From Paracoccaceae bacterium (GTDB lineage: Bacteria; Pseudomonadota; Alphaproteobacteria; Rhodobacterales; Rhodobacteraceae): 6,445 nucleotides of DNA. Location: contig JAESRD010000163.1 in assembly GCA_016764835.1 (NCBI GenBank), positions 1 through 6,445 of the forward strand, read 5' to 3'. The notes beneath the pieces are model-generated. The model had not been told where the DNA came from. It was given only the letters and a program-made list of their open reading frames with translations, and did no database searches. A program made the position numbers and the translations under genes. Position 1 is the stretch's first letter; the number at the start of each line of letters is the position of its first letter. This document shows, piece after piece, positions 1 through 6,215 of this stretch.

Positions 1-761
1 ACAAACTGCTCCCGAATAAGCCGCTCTTCAAGCCCGTGGCCGGGATCAAACAACAACCTATGCGCAATCGACGGCTCAGCGCGCACCTCAACCCGTGTCA
101 CGTCGCGCACCGAGCGGCTATCTGCGGCGGCCATAACCGGGCGGCGCTCTGGGTCAACCACCTCAATCACCACGGTGGCCGAGGCGGGCAAAATGGCACC
201 GCGCCAGCGCCGGGGACGGTAGGGGGCAATGGCGGTGAGGCCCAAAACCTCGGAGCGGATCGGCAAAATTGGGCCGTGGGCCGAGTAGTTATAAGCGGTC
301 GAGCCAGCGGGCGTGGCCACCAGCGCGCCGTCGCAGACCAGCTCTTCGAGCCGCACCCGGCCGTCAACGCTAATGCGCAGCTTGGCGGCTTGTGGACCGG
401 TGCGCAATAGCGAGACCTCGTTGATTGCCAACTCGTGAATCTCGATGCCCTGGATGGTTTCGGCCTTCATGGCGAGGGGGTTGATCACCGCTTCTTCGGC
501 GGCGGCCAGCCGTTCGGGCAGCGCGTCCTCGCTATAGGCGTTCATCAAAAACCCGACCGTGCCGCGGTTCATGCCGTAGACCTGCACATTGCTGTGTTTG
601 GCCGCATGCAGGGTTTGCAACATAAAGCCGTCACCGCCCAAGGCGACGATGATATCTGCCTCTTCCACCGGCACGCTGGCATAGCGGGCGGCAAGGCTGG
701 CACGGGCCGACCGGGCCAGCGGGGCCTCAGATGCGACAAAGGCAAAGCGGAGAGATGACAT
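1..761 (-). CDS. nadK: NAD kinase (ATP-NAD kinase), C-terminal end cut by window edge
   Basis: Cytoplasmic enzyme that phosphorylates NAD to NADP using ATP (or polyphosphate) and so supplies the cell's NADP pool. The frame is open from ATG 761 to the left edge (253 codons). Visible motifs are the nucleotide-binding GGDG at residues 42-45, with catalytic Asp44 in the context ALGGDGFML; an NE pair at 114-115 (AINEVS); and the NAD-binding stretch CDGALVATPAGSTAYN at 143-158. The visible end reads FDPGHGLEERLIREQF, the usual C-terminus of alphaproteobacterial NadK (about 250-260 residues), so probably only a few residues lie outside the window. GGDGF replaces the GGDGT of many other bacteria; I believe this is normal for alphaproteobacteria. 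The start is supported by AAGAGG six bases upstream. The gene is divergent from glyA and probably has its own promoter in the shared gap. Confidence 0.95.
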   Translation of the reverse strand, partial: MSSLRFAFVASEAPLARSARASLAARYASVPVEEADIIVALGGDGFMLQTLHAAKHSNVQVYGMNRGTVGFLMNAYSEDALPERLAAAEEAVINPLAMKAETIQGIEIHELAINEVSLLRTGPQAAKLRISVDGRVRLEELVCDGALVATPAGSTAYNYSAHGPILPIRSEVLGLTAIAPYRPRRWRGAILPASATVVIEVVDPERRPVMAAADSRSVRDVTRVEVRAEPSIAHRLLFDPGHGLEERLIREQF

Positions 762-767
762 CAGCGA

Positions 768-773
768 CCTCTT
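768..773 (-). promoter_or_regulatory. Ribosome binding site of nadK
   Basis: AAGAGG on the minus strand lies six bases before ATG 761 and fixes that codon as the nadK start. Confidence 0.7.
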
Positions 774-823
774 GGAACATGTTTCCGATAAGTTTGTGAG
801 CGACGCCAATGCGAAACGCAACC

Positions 824-843
824 GGCCAAATGCGGCTTTGGCC
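824..843. repeat. 7-bp inverted repeat in the nadK/glyA divergent gap
   Basis: GGCCAAA (824-830) and TTTGGCC (837-843) are perfect inverted arms around the six-base centre TGCGGC. The element sits inside the 174-base gap between the two divergent start codons, about 62 bases before the nadK start and 92 before glyA. It could be an operator for a dimeric regulator or a hairpin in a leader transcript. I do not recognise it as a known binding site. Confidence 0.4.
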
Positions 844-878
844 ACGCCGTCAGGCCGTTGTCACACTAAATTGCCTCT

Positions 879-906
879 TTGCGCGCCCATTGCGCTGAAG
901 TATGAC
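879..906 (+). promoter_or_regulatory. Weak sigma-70-like promoter candidate for glyA
   Basis: TTGCGC (879-884), a 16-base spacer and TATGAC (901-906) would place transcription start near 913 and give a leader of about 23 bases containing the ribosome binding site. The matches are 3 of 6 and 4 of 6, so this is only a candidate. Nothing else in 774-914 looks better. Confidence 0.2.
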
Positions 907-920
907 GCCAACATATGCCA

Positions 921-926
921 AAGGAG
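921..926 (+). promoter_or_regulatory. Ribosome binding site that decides the glyA start
   Basis: AAGGAG lies nine bases before ATG 936. It falls inside the longer open frame that begins at ATG 915, so the earlier ATG is not the real start. Confidence 0.85.
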
Positions 927-935
927 CCCTGCTTT

Positions 936-2246
936 ATGTCTAACAACACTGACCGCGCGCCAATCCGCGACCCCGGCTTTTTCACCCAGTCGATTGCTGA
1001 GCGCGACCCGGCGCTAAATGACACAATCGTGGCCGAGCTTGGCCGTCAGCGCGAAGAGATCGAGCTGATTGCCTCAGAAAACATCGTCTCGCTGGCGGTG
1101 CTTGAGGCGCAGGGCTCTGTGCTGACCAACAAATATGCCGAAGGCTATCCGGGCCGGCGCTATTATGGCGGCTGTCAGTTTGTTGATGTGGCCGAAACGC
1201 TGGCGATAGAGCGGGCCAAAGAGCTGTTTGGCTGCGCCTTTGCCAATGTTCAGCCCAATTCGGGCAGCCAGATGAACCAAGCGGTGTTTCTGGCGCTGCT
1301 CAAGCCCGGCGATACATTCATGGGCCTCGATCTCAATTCGGGCGGTCACCTGACCCACGGCTCGCCGGTCAATATGTCTGGCAAATGGTTTAACCCTGTT
1401 TCCTACGGGGTGCGGGCGCAAGATCAGCTGCTGGACATGGAAGCCGTGCGCCAAACTGCCCTTGAACATAAGCCCAAGCTGATTATCGCTGGTGGCACCG
1501 CTTATAGCCGGGTTTGGGATTGGGCCGCGTTTCGCGCCATAGCTGATGAGATCGGCGCCTATCTGATGGTCGATATGGCGCATATTGCTGGCCTTGTTGC
1601 CGGTGGCCAGCACCCCTCGCCCCTGCCCCATGCCCATGTCGTGACCACGACCACGCATAAGAGCCTGCGCGGCCCGCGCGGCGGCATGATCCTGACCAAT
1701 GACGCTGACATCGCCAAGAAGATGAACTCAGCCGTGTTCCCCGGTCTGCAAGGCGGCCCGTTGATGCATGTGATCGCGGCCAAGGCTGTGGCCTTTGGCG
1801 AGGCTCTGCGGCCCGAGTTCAAGAACTACGCAGCCCAGATCGTGGCCAATGCCCGTGCACTGGCTGACCAGCTGCAAAAGGGTGGCATCGACATCGTCTC
1901 AGGCGGCACAGATAACCACCTGATGTTGGCCGATTTGCGCCCCAAAGGCGTGACAGGCAAGGCCGCCGAGGCCGCCCTTGGCCGCGCGCATCTGACATGC
2001 AACAAAAACGGCATCCCGTTTGACCCAGAAAAGCCGTTTGTCACCAGTGGCATACGGCTTGGCACCCCGGCAGGCACCACGCGTGGTTTTGGCGAAGATG
2101 AGTTCCGCCAGATCGCTGACTGGATTGTCGCGGTCATGGACGGGCTGTCGGCCAATGGGGCCGTGGGCAACGCCGAGGTTGAAGCGCGGGTAAAGGCCGA
2201 AGTCACCGCCCTTTGCGCCAAGTTCCCGCTTTATCCGTCGCTCTAA
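936..2246 (+). CDS. glyA: Serine hydroxymethyltransferase
   Basis: Cytoplasmic PLP enzyme that interconverts serine plus tetrahydrofolate with glycine plus 5,10-methylene-tetrahydrofolate, the main entry of one-carbon units for purines, thymidylate and methionine. The 436-residue protein is complete. Visible family signatures are IELIASEN near the N-terminus, the [15 protein letters not shown] segment, DMAHIAGL with Asp213 and His216 at the cofactor, and [16 protein letters not shown] with the Schiff-base Lys242. These equal Asp200, His203 and Lys229 of the E. coli enzyme, so this protein has about 13 extra residues at its N-terminus. I chose ATG 936 over the in-frame ATG 915 because the strong AAGGAG site lies between them. 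The gene stands alone on the plus strand, divergent from nadK, with a perfect hairpin right after its TAA stop. I see no riboswitch in its short leader. Confidence 0.97.
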   Translation: MSNNTDRAPIRDPGFFTQSIAERDPALNDTIVAELGRQREEIELIASENIVSLAVLEAQGSVLTNKYAEGYPGRRYYGGCQFVDVAETLAIERAKELFGCAFANVQPNSGSQMNQAVFLALLKPGDTFMGLDLNSGGHLTHGSPVNMSGKWFNPVSYGVRAQDQLLDMEAVRQTALEHKPKLIIAGGTAYSRVWDWAAFRAIADEIGAYLMVDMAHIAGLVAGGQHPSPLPHAHVVTTTTHKSLRGPRGGMILTNDADIAKKMNSAVFPGLQGGPLMHVIAAKAVAFGEALRPEFKNYAAQIVANARALADQLQKGGIDIVSGGTDNHLMLADLRPKGVTGKAAEAALGRAHLTCNKNGIPFDPEKPFVTSGIRLGTPAGTTRGFGEDEFRQIADWIVAVMDGLSANGAVGNAEVEARVKAEVTALCAKFPLYPSL

Positions 2247-2253
2247 AGGCTCC

Positions 2254-2281
2254 TGTGCTGCCATGATAACATGGCAGCACA
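2254..2281 (+). terminator. Perfect 12-bp hairpin downstream of glyA
   Basis: TGTGCTGCCATG (2254-2265) and CATGGCAGCACA (2270-2281) pair without mismatch around the loop ATAA, starting seven bases after the glyA stop. No T-run follows on the plus strand (the next bases are AACGGCC), so it is not a textbook intrinsic terminator. It may mark the 3' end by stabilising the mRNA or by another route of termination. Confidence 0.6.
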
Positions 2282-2309
2282 AACGGCCAATACGCCGCAG
2301 GCATTCCCT

Positions 2310-2339
2310 CTGCCATCTACCCAGCCAAGATGCTAGAAT
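2310..2339 (+). promoter_or_regulatory. Promoter candidate with extended -10 for the copper chaperone gene
   Basis: CTGCCA (2310-2315), an 18-base spacer and TAGAAT (2334-2339), preceded by TG in TGCTAGAAT, form an extended -10 promoter with 5 of 6 matches in the -10 box. The expected +1 is 2346, the A of the start codon itself. This would give a leaderless mRNA, in line with the lack of a clear ribosome binding site. Confidence 0.35.
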
Positions 2340-2345
2340 CAGCCC

Positions 2346-2765
2346 ATGAAAAACCTCGCAACAATCGCCGCCTTCACCGCCCTTGCCGCCCCGGCACTGG
2401 CCGAAATCACCGTCACCGAGGCCCGCGCTTTGCTGCCCTATCCGGGCGCACCGGCGGCGGCGATATACTTTGTGCTGACCAATAGTGACGGCCCCGATGA
2501 CCGCTTGCTGTCGGCGGCGCTGGAACAGGCCCGCTTGGTGCAGCTGCACCAAACTGTTGAAACAGATGGCATCATGCAAATGCAACATCAGCCCGACGGC
2601 TTTGCCCTGCCCGCCGATAGCAGCCTGATTTTCACCGATGGCGGACGCCATGTCATGCTGATGGGTTTGACCCTGCCCGACACGCTGCCCGACACTTTAA
2701 CGCTGGTTCTGAGCTTCGAGCAAGCAGGCGATATCGTGCTTGATGTGCCGCTCGCCCTGCGCTGA
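2346..2765 (+). CDS. Periplasmic PCuAC-family copper chaperone (DUF461)
   Basis: The 139-residue protein has a clear Sec signal peptide (MKNLATIAAFTALAAPALA, cleavage after residue 19), so it acts in the periplasm. It carries the copper-binding pattern of the PCuAC/DUF461 family, H-x10-M-x21/22-H-x-M: His68 (VQLHQT), Met79, His102 and Met104 (GGRHVMLMGL). Family members bind Cu(I) and help load the CuA or CuB centre of cytochrome oxidase, often alongside SCO proteins; no such partner gene lies in this window. The four ligands, the GFALPADSSLIF strand region and the length fit a complete single-domain member. No good ribosome binding site precedes ATG 2346; a TGCTAGAAT box six bases upstream suggests leaderless transcription. 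The stop lies two bases from the stop of the convergent lipoprotein gene. The specific oxidase target is not shown. Confidence 0.88.
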   Translation: MKNLATIAAFTALAAPALAEITVTEARALLPYPGAPAAAIYFVLTNSDGPDDRLLSAALEQARLVQLHQTVETDGIMQMQHQPDGFALPADSSLIFTDGGRHVMLMGLTLPDTLPDTLTLVLSFEQAGDIVLDVPLALR

Positions 2766-2767
2766 GC

Positions 2768-3073
2768 CTAGCCGCAGCTGCGGCTGGCCTGCGAGGCAAA
2801 GGCGCGATACCTGTCCCAGAACGCCTCTGTTGCCCGGCCATCTGCCTGACGGGTATCTTGGGCGGCTTGCGGGTCGTTAAAAAACTCCGCCGCGCGGTTT
2901 TGTTCGCTGCTGCTCAACATTTGGTTGGCAACACTCTGGATACAACTGCACAATGCCGGATTGGCCGCAGAGCGCCCACCGGCCATGCAGGCCTGCCCAA
3001 TTTCGCCAGACACACCGCCACCGGCGCAAGCGCCCAGCGCAGCCAAACCCGTCAGGGCCAATATCAGTCGCAT
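2768..3073 (-). CDS. Small Cys-rich lipoprotein of unknown function
   Basis: A 101-residue protein with a lipoprotein signal: MRLILALTGLAALGAC, lipobox LGAC with the lipidated Cys16. This predicts a membrane-anchored periplasmic protein. The mature part has Cys29, Cys42, Cys44 and Cys100; the C-S-C pair lies in NPALCSCIQSVANQ and the last Cys is the penultimate residue, so disulfides are likely. The rest is polar and probably helical (SEQNRAAEFFNDPQAAQ, EAFWDRYRAFASQA). I recall similar short proteins in Rhodobacteraceae, some labelled 'arginine transporter', a name the sequence does not support. ATG 3073 is the only sensible start because it gives the lipoprotein signal, but the ribosome binding site is weak (GGAT). 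The gene converges on the copper chaperone gene, with two bases between stops. Confidence 0.8.
   Translation of the reverse strand: MRLILALTGLAALGACAGGGVSGEIGQACMAGGRSAANPALCSCIQSVANQMLSSSEQNRAAEFFNDPQAAQDTRQADGRATEAFWDRYRAFASQASRSCG
2770..2785. repeat. 16-bp perfect palindrome at the convergent gene ends
   Basis: AGCCGCAGCTGCGGCT is its own reverse complement and begins five bases after the copper chaperone stop. It encodes the last residues (SRSCG) of the lipoprotein on the other strand and includes two bases of that stop codon. As RNA it folds to a 6-bp GC-rich stem with an AGCT loop from either direction, so it could end both transcripts. No T-run follows on either side. Confidence 0.45.
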
Positions 3074-3103
3074 AGCATGATCCGGTCTTGGTTGCGGGGC
3101 GGC

Positions 3104-3120
3104 GCCGGGCTGATCCCGGC
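3104..3120. repeat. 6-bp GC-rich inverted repeat upstream of the lipoprotein gene
   Basis: GCCGGG (3104-3109) and CCCGGC (3115-3120) flank the loop CTGAT, 31 bases before the lipoprotein start. It could form a leader hairpin on the minus strand. In this GC-rich DNA it may also be chance. The rest of the 171-base gap (3074-3244) shows no gene. Confidence 0.25.
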
Positions 3121-3209
3121 TGTCCCTGTCTGGTGTGGGGCCTGTTTCGTGAGGCTTAATTGCTAAGGGCTAACATGGGCCAATGCGCATGGCGGTGCAA
3201 TCAACGATT

Positions 3210-3244
3210 GTGCGAGGCGCGCCGGTTGGCGGGCCTGCGCGCAC
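3210..3244 (-). terminator. Interrupted hairpin directly after the glycosyltransferase stop
   Basis: The stem is built from GTGCG/CGCAC (3210-3214 with 3240-3244), AGGC/GCCT (3215-3218 with 3233-3236) and an inner GCC/GGC (3221-3223 with 3228-3230), with a three-base bulge. It abuts the stop codon of the glycosyltransferase gene on the minus strand. No U-run follows, so intrinsic termination is uncertain. Confidence 0.35.
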
Positions 3245-3994
3245 CTAGCCGCGCAAACGCCGTTTGATCCGGCGGACAATGACCAGAGCTGGGGCCAGTG
3301 CCGCAACCCGGTCAAACCAGCTGGTCGTATGAATATCTGTTTTGGAGGGGCGTTGGCGCGCCACTTCTGGCAGCAAACTAAACGCCCGCATTTGCGGATG
3401 CGCCCGGCGAAACCAGTTATAGGCGCCGTCAACATGCATGGGCCCGCCATCGGGGTCGCCCAGTGGCCGCTCTAGCATGGCCCGAAAATAAGGCACGATC
3501 AGCGCCGCGGCGCCGCGTTTGACGGCAATAAAATGCGTGGTCAGAACGTCGGTCTTGGGTGTCAGCGCCACCATGCCCTGCGCGTCGCCGTGCTCTGCCC
3601 CGCCCGGATAGCCGTAGATAAGATCCCACTCAGTGGCGGCAGCGGCGATCATGCCTTCGGCCAAAGCCGGGGTAAAATCAGCGTCGTCTTCCAAAATCAG
3701 CCCTGCCGGTTCATCGCCCGCGGCAATCGCTTCAAGGATAGCCAAATGGCTCATGAAACATCCGCGCGTGCCAATGTTTGGAAAAGCGCCTTGGTCTTCT
3801 GGCCGAATGGCGGCAAATAGCGTGACCTGTGCGTGGCTCAGGCTCAGCCCGTAGCGGCCCAGCTCGGCCTCAACCTCAACGCGCCGATCGGCCCGCGCCG
3901 GCAGGTTGACCACATAAATCCGAGCAAATTGTTCGATCAGCGCCGCCCCTGCGCCCGCGTTTGATCTCGTGCTTGAGCCAGTATTGCCGGTCAA
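3245..3994 (-). CDS. Glycosyltransferase family 25 (LPS or glycan biosynthesis)
   Basis: A 249-residue protein of the GT25 family, enzymes that move a sugar (often galactose) from a nucleotide sugar onto lipopolysaccharide or other surface glycans at the cytoplasmic membrane face. Signatures are [13 protein letters not shown] at 26-38 (family N-terminal strand), [16 protein letters not shown] at 75-90, the acidic LILEDDADF with Glu102, Asp103 and Asp104 (probable metal and donor binding), and HVDGAYNWF at 187-195. The C-terminus is very basic (RRIKRRLRG), which may help membrane contact. There is no signal peptide or obvious transmembrane helix. The start is TTG 3994: an in-frame TAA lies directly upstream, AAAGGG sits eight bases before it, and no ATG or GTG precedes the conserved core. 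The first 20 residues are low-complexity and could be absent if CTG 3940 is used. No other glycan gene is nearby, so acceptor and sugar are unknown. Confidence 0.87.
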   Translation of the reverse strand: MTGNTGSSTRSNAGAGAALIEQFARIYVVNLPARADRRVEVEAELGRYGLSLSHAQVTLFAAIRPEDQGAFPNIGTRGCFMSHLAILEAIAAGDEPAGLILEDDADFTPALAEGMIAAAATEWDLIYGYPGGAEHGDAQGMVALTPKTDVLTTHFIAVKRGAAALIVPYFRAMLERPLGDPDGGPMHVDGAYNWFRRAHPQMRAFSLLPEVARQRPSKTDIHTTSWFDRVAALAPALVIVRRIKRRLRG

Positions 3995-4002
3995 TTACCC
4001 AG

Positions 4003-4008
4003 CCCTTT
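4003..4008 (-). promoter_or_regulatory. Ribosome binding site supporting a TTG start
   Basis: AAAGGG on the minus strand lies eight bases before TTG 3994. It supports this rare start codon for the glycosyltransferase. Confidence 0.5.
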
Positions 4009-4104
4009 CGGTTAATTCACCCCTCAGTTACCTGAGAGAGGCGCGCGCATGCAATGAATTTCGGGTGTTTATGACTAATGTGCGCCTATCTGGCGCCTCG
4101 GCCA

Positions 4105-4133
4105 TTGACCCAGAGGTCTTTTGCATAAATATC
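4105..4133 (+). promoter_or_regulatory. Promoter candidate for lepA
   Basis: TTGACC (4105-4110) matches the -35 consensus in 5 of 6 positions. A 17-base spacer leads to AATATC (4128-4133), a poor -10 box (3 of 6). The expected +1 is near 4140, the lepA start codon. An overlapping CATAAA at 4124-4129 is an alternative -10 but would need a 13-base spacer. Confidence 0.22.
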
Positions 4134-4139
4134 CCGGCC

Positions 4140-5939
4140 ATGATTGAGCTTTCCCATATCCGCAATTTCTCCATCGTCGCCCATATCGACCATGGCAAAT
4201 CAACCCTCGCTGACCGGCTTATCCAGTCGACAGGCACGGTCGCTGACCGTGACATGAAGGCCCAGCTGCTCGACAGCATGGATATTGAGCGCGAACGCGG
4301 CATTACCATCAAGGCCAATGCAGTGCGTATCGAGTATAAAGCCAATGACGGTGAGACCTATATTCTCAACCTGATCGACACGCCCGGCCATGTCGACTTT
4401 GCCTATGAAGTCTCGCGCTCGATGCAGGCTGTCGAAGGCTCGCTACTGGTGGTTGACGCCTCCCAAGGGGTCGAGGCGCAAACGCTGGCCAATGTTTATC
4501 AGGCGCTCGATGCCGACCACGAGATTGTGCCGGTGCTCAACAAGGTTGACCTGCCCGCCGCCGAACCGGAGCGCGTGGCCGAACAGATCGAAGATGTCAT
4601 CGGCATTGATGCCTCTGACGCGGTAGAAATCAGCGCCAAGACCGGGCTCGGCATCCCCGATGTGCTCGAAGCGATTGTCAAACGTTTGCCTGCGCCAAAG
4701 GGCGACCGCGACGCGCCACTAAAGGCCATGTTGGTTGACAGCTGGTACGATTCCTATCTGGGCGTTGTGGTGCTTGTGCGGATTATTGACGGTTTTGTCC
4801 GCAAGGGCGACCGTATCCGCATGATGCGGACCAATGCGGTTTACGGCATTGATAAACTCGCCGTGCTGACGCCGAATATGTCCGACATTGACGAGCTTGG
4901 CCCCGGCGAGATCGGCGTGCTGACAGCTTCGATCAAACAGGTGCGTGACACCCGTGTTGGCGACACTATCACCCATGAGCGCAAAGGTGCCACTGAGCCG
5001 CTGCCCGGCTTTAAGCCGTCTATCCCGGTTGTTTTTTGCGGCTTGTTCCCGGTTGATGCCAATGATTTCGAAGACCTGCGCGATGCTATCGAAAAGCTGG
5101 CACTTAATGATGCGAGCTTTACCTCCGAGATGGAAACATCCGCCGCTCTTGGCTTTGGCTTTCGCTGCGGTTTCTTGGGGCTATTGCACCTTGAAGTGAT
5201 CCGCGACAGGCTTGAGCGCGAATATGACATTGCCCTGATCACCACAGCGCCGTCGGTGGTCTACCACCTGCACCTGCGCAACGGCGAAATACAGGATCTG
5301 CATAATCCGGCCGATATGCCTGATATGACCTATGTCGATCACCTCGAAGAGCCGCGGATCAAAGCGACGATCATGGTGCCTGACGAATATCTGGGCGATG
5401 TGCTCAAGCTGTGCCAAGACCGGCGCGGTATTCAGCTTGATCTGACCTATGCGGGCGCGCGGGCCATGGTGGTTTATGATCTGCCGCTCAATGAGGTGGT
5501 GTTTGATTTCTACGACAGGCTGAAATCTGTCACCAAAGGCTATGCGTCATTTGACTATCAGATGATTGGCTATAGCGAGGATAACCTCGTCAAGATGTCG
5601 ATCTTGGTCAATGATGAGCCGGTCGATGCGCTGTCGATCATGGTGCACCGTGACCGGGCCGAGCAACGCGGCCGGGCCATGGTTGAAAAGCTCAAAGACC
5701 TGATCCCGCGCCATATGTTCAAAATCCCGATCCAAGCGGCGATAGGCGGCAAGGTGATTGCCCGCGAGACGCTGAGTGCGATGCGCAAAGACGTGACGGC
5801 CAAGTGCTATGGCGGCGATGCGTCGCGTAAGCGCAAGCTGCTGGACAAGCAAAAAGCCGGTAAGAAACGGATGCGCCAGTTCGGTAAGGTCGAAATTCCG
5901 CAAGAAGCGTTTATTTCGGCGCTGAAGATGGATGGGTAA
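4140..5939 (+). CDS. lepA: Elongation factor 4 (ribosomal back-translocase GTPase)
   Basis: Cytoplasmic translational GTPase that binds the ribosome and affects elongation or initiation under stress. The protein has 599 residues, the same as E. coli LepA. GTPase motifs are all present: P-loop AHIDHGKS at 14-21, RGIT at 53-56, DTPGH at 80-84, NKVD at 134-137 and SAK at 165-167. The family-specific C-terminal domain is intact, with [19 protein letters not shown] and [10 protein letters not shown] near the end. An open frame runs 57 codons further upstream, but that part matches no LepA and overlaps the divergent glycosyltransferase; [17 protein letters not shown] is the normal N-terminus. ATG 4140 has no ribosome binding site at a usable distance (AGAGG at 4112-4116 is 23 bases away). 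The last 8 bases overlap the start of the SIR2-like gene. The lepB partner common in other bacteria is not adjacent. Confidence 0.97.
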   Translation: MIELSHIRNFSIVAHIDHGKSTLADRLIQSTGTVADRDMKAQLLDSMDIERERGITIKANAVRIEYKANDGETYILNLIDTPGHVDFAYEVSRSMQAVEGSLLVVDASQGVEAQTLANVYQALDADHEIVPVLNKVDLPAAEPERVAEQIEDVIGIDASDAVEISAKTGLGIPDVLEAIVKRLPAPKGDRDAPLKAMLVDSWYDSYLGVVVLVRIIDGFVRKGDRIRMMRTNAVYGIDKLAVLTPNMSDIDELGPGEIGVLTASIKQVRDTRVGDTITHERKGATEPLPGFKPSIPVVFCGLFPVDANDFEDLRDAIEKLALNDASFTSEMETSAALGFGFRCGFLGLLHLEVIRDRLEREYDIALITTAPSVVYHLHLRNGEIQDLHNPADMPDMTYVDHLEEPRIKATIMVPDEYLGDVLKLCQDRRGIQLDLTYAGARAMVVYDLPLNEVVFDFYDRLKSVTKGYASFDYQMIGYSEDNLVKMSILVNDEPVDALSIMVHRDRAEQRGRAMVEKLKDLIPRHMFKIPIQAAIGGKVIARETLSAMRKDVTAKCYGGDASRKRKLLDKQKAGKKRMRQFGKVEIPQEAFISALKMDG

Positions 5940-6186
5940 GGCGACTCGAATACCCTTTGTCGTTGGCACAGGTGCGAGCGCCGAATTTGGCTTGCCGGTT
6001 GGCGATGGTCTTTATGAATCTATTGCAAAATCTACAAATAATGAATTCGACCGTTACGGCTTTACTACTAACAAGCCCTACCCAAAAATGGCCAGTATTT
6101 TGGATGCGGCGGCACAAGCGAGCCAACCACCAAGAAATAAATCTAAGTTAAACAACCAAGTGGCTTTGTTGCACAAAATGGCCTGA
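5932..6186 (+). pseudogene. SIR2-like NAD-binding protein, N-terminal part, cut by an insertion sequence
   Basis: An 84-codon frame starts at ATG 5932, overlapping the end of lepA by 8 bases in another frame. Its start, IPFVVGTGASAEFGLPVGDG (residues 7-26), is the nucleotide-binding loop typical of the SIR2-like (SIR2_2) family, proteins often fused to other domains and found in phage-defence loci, where some degrade NAD. GTGAS at 12-16 replaces the commoner GAGAS. Only the first 76 codons belong to the gene: the terminal repeat of the insertion sequence begins at 6162 and supplies the last residues VALLHKMA and the stop. The rest of the SIR2 domain and any effector domain are missing here and may lie beyond the element. 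The stretch 6001-6160 has 66 GC of 160 bases (41%), much lower than lepA, which points to transfer. No good ribosome binding site is seen; translation may be coupled to lepA. Family assignment rests on a short segment. Confidence 0.65.
6162..6177. repeat. Terminal inverted repeat of the insertion sequence
   Basis: GGCTTTGTTGCACAAA starts at the junction with the SIR2-like gene. Its likeness to known IS5-family ends and its place just after the transposase 3' end define the boundary. The matching repeat at the far end is outside the window. Confidence 0.7.
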
Positions 6187-6194
6187 GGTCAGGC
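6173..6194 (-). terminator. Possible intrinsic terminator of the transposase gene
   Basis: On the minus strand GCCTG, loop ACCT ... more exactly the arms GCCTGA (6189-6194) and TCAGGC (6181-6186) around CC, are followed by CATTTTG. The stem is short (5 bp if a four-base loop forms) and the T-run has four bases. It lies 21 bases after the transposase stop and just inside the terminal repeat. Confidence 0.35.
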
Positions 6195-6215
6195 TCGCCC
6201 TTACCCCTGACGGAC

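Noticed and set aside
36..758. Plus-strand open frames over nadK
   Set aside because: They are antisense to a clear NadK frame and show low-complexity composition.
915..935. Earlier in-frame ATG for glyA (7 extra residues)
   Set aside because: The strong AAGGAG site lies downstream of this ATG and points to 936.
1899..2651. Long minus-strand open frame of 250 codons across glyA and the copper gene
   Set aside because: It covers two well-supported genes and the hairpin between them, has no recognisable family signature, and is a typical GC-rich antisense shadow.
3198..3210. CAATC-AAC-GATTG short inverted repeat
   Set aside because: Five-base arms are expected by chance at this scale and no link to a start site is seen.
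3163..3450. Minus-strand frame overlapping the glycosyltransferase end
   Set aside because: It lies in another frame of the conserved GT25 coding sequence and has no own signature.
3969..4139. 57-codon upstream extension of the lepA frame
   Set aside because: It matches no LepA N-terminus, overlaps the divergent glycosyltransferase start, and the normal LepA start [10 protein letters not shown] is at 4140, giving the standard 599 residues.
5547..5969. Minus-strand frame antisense to the lepA 3' end
   Set aside because: It is fully explained as a shadow of the conserved LepA C-terminal domain.
5957..6151. Second plus-strand frame in the SIR2-like region
   Set aside because: It starts at a non-ATG codon, overlaps the frame with the conserved VVGTGASAEFGLPVG motif, and has no recognisable motif.
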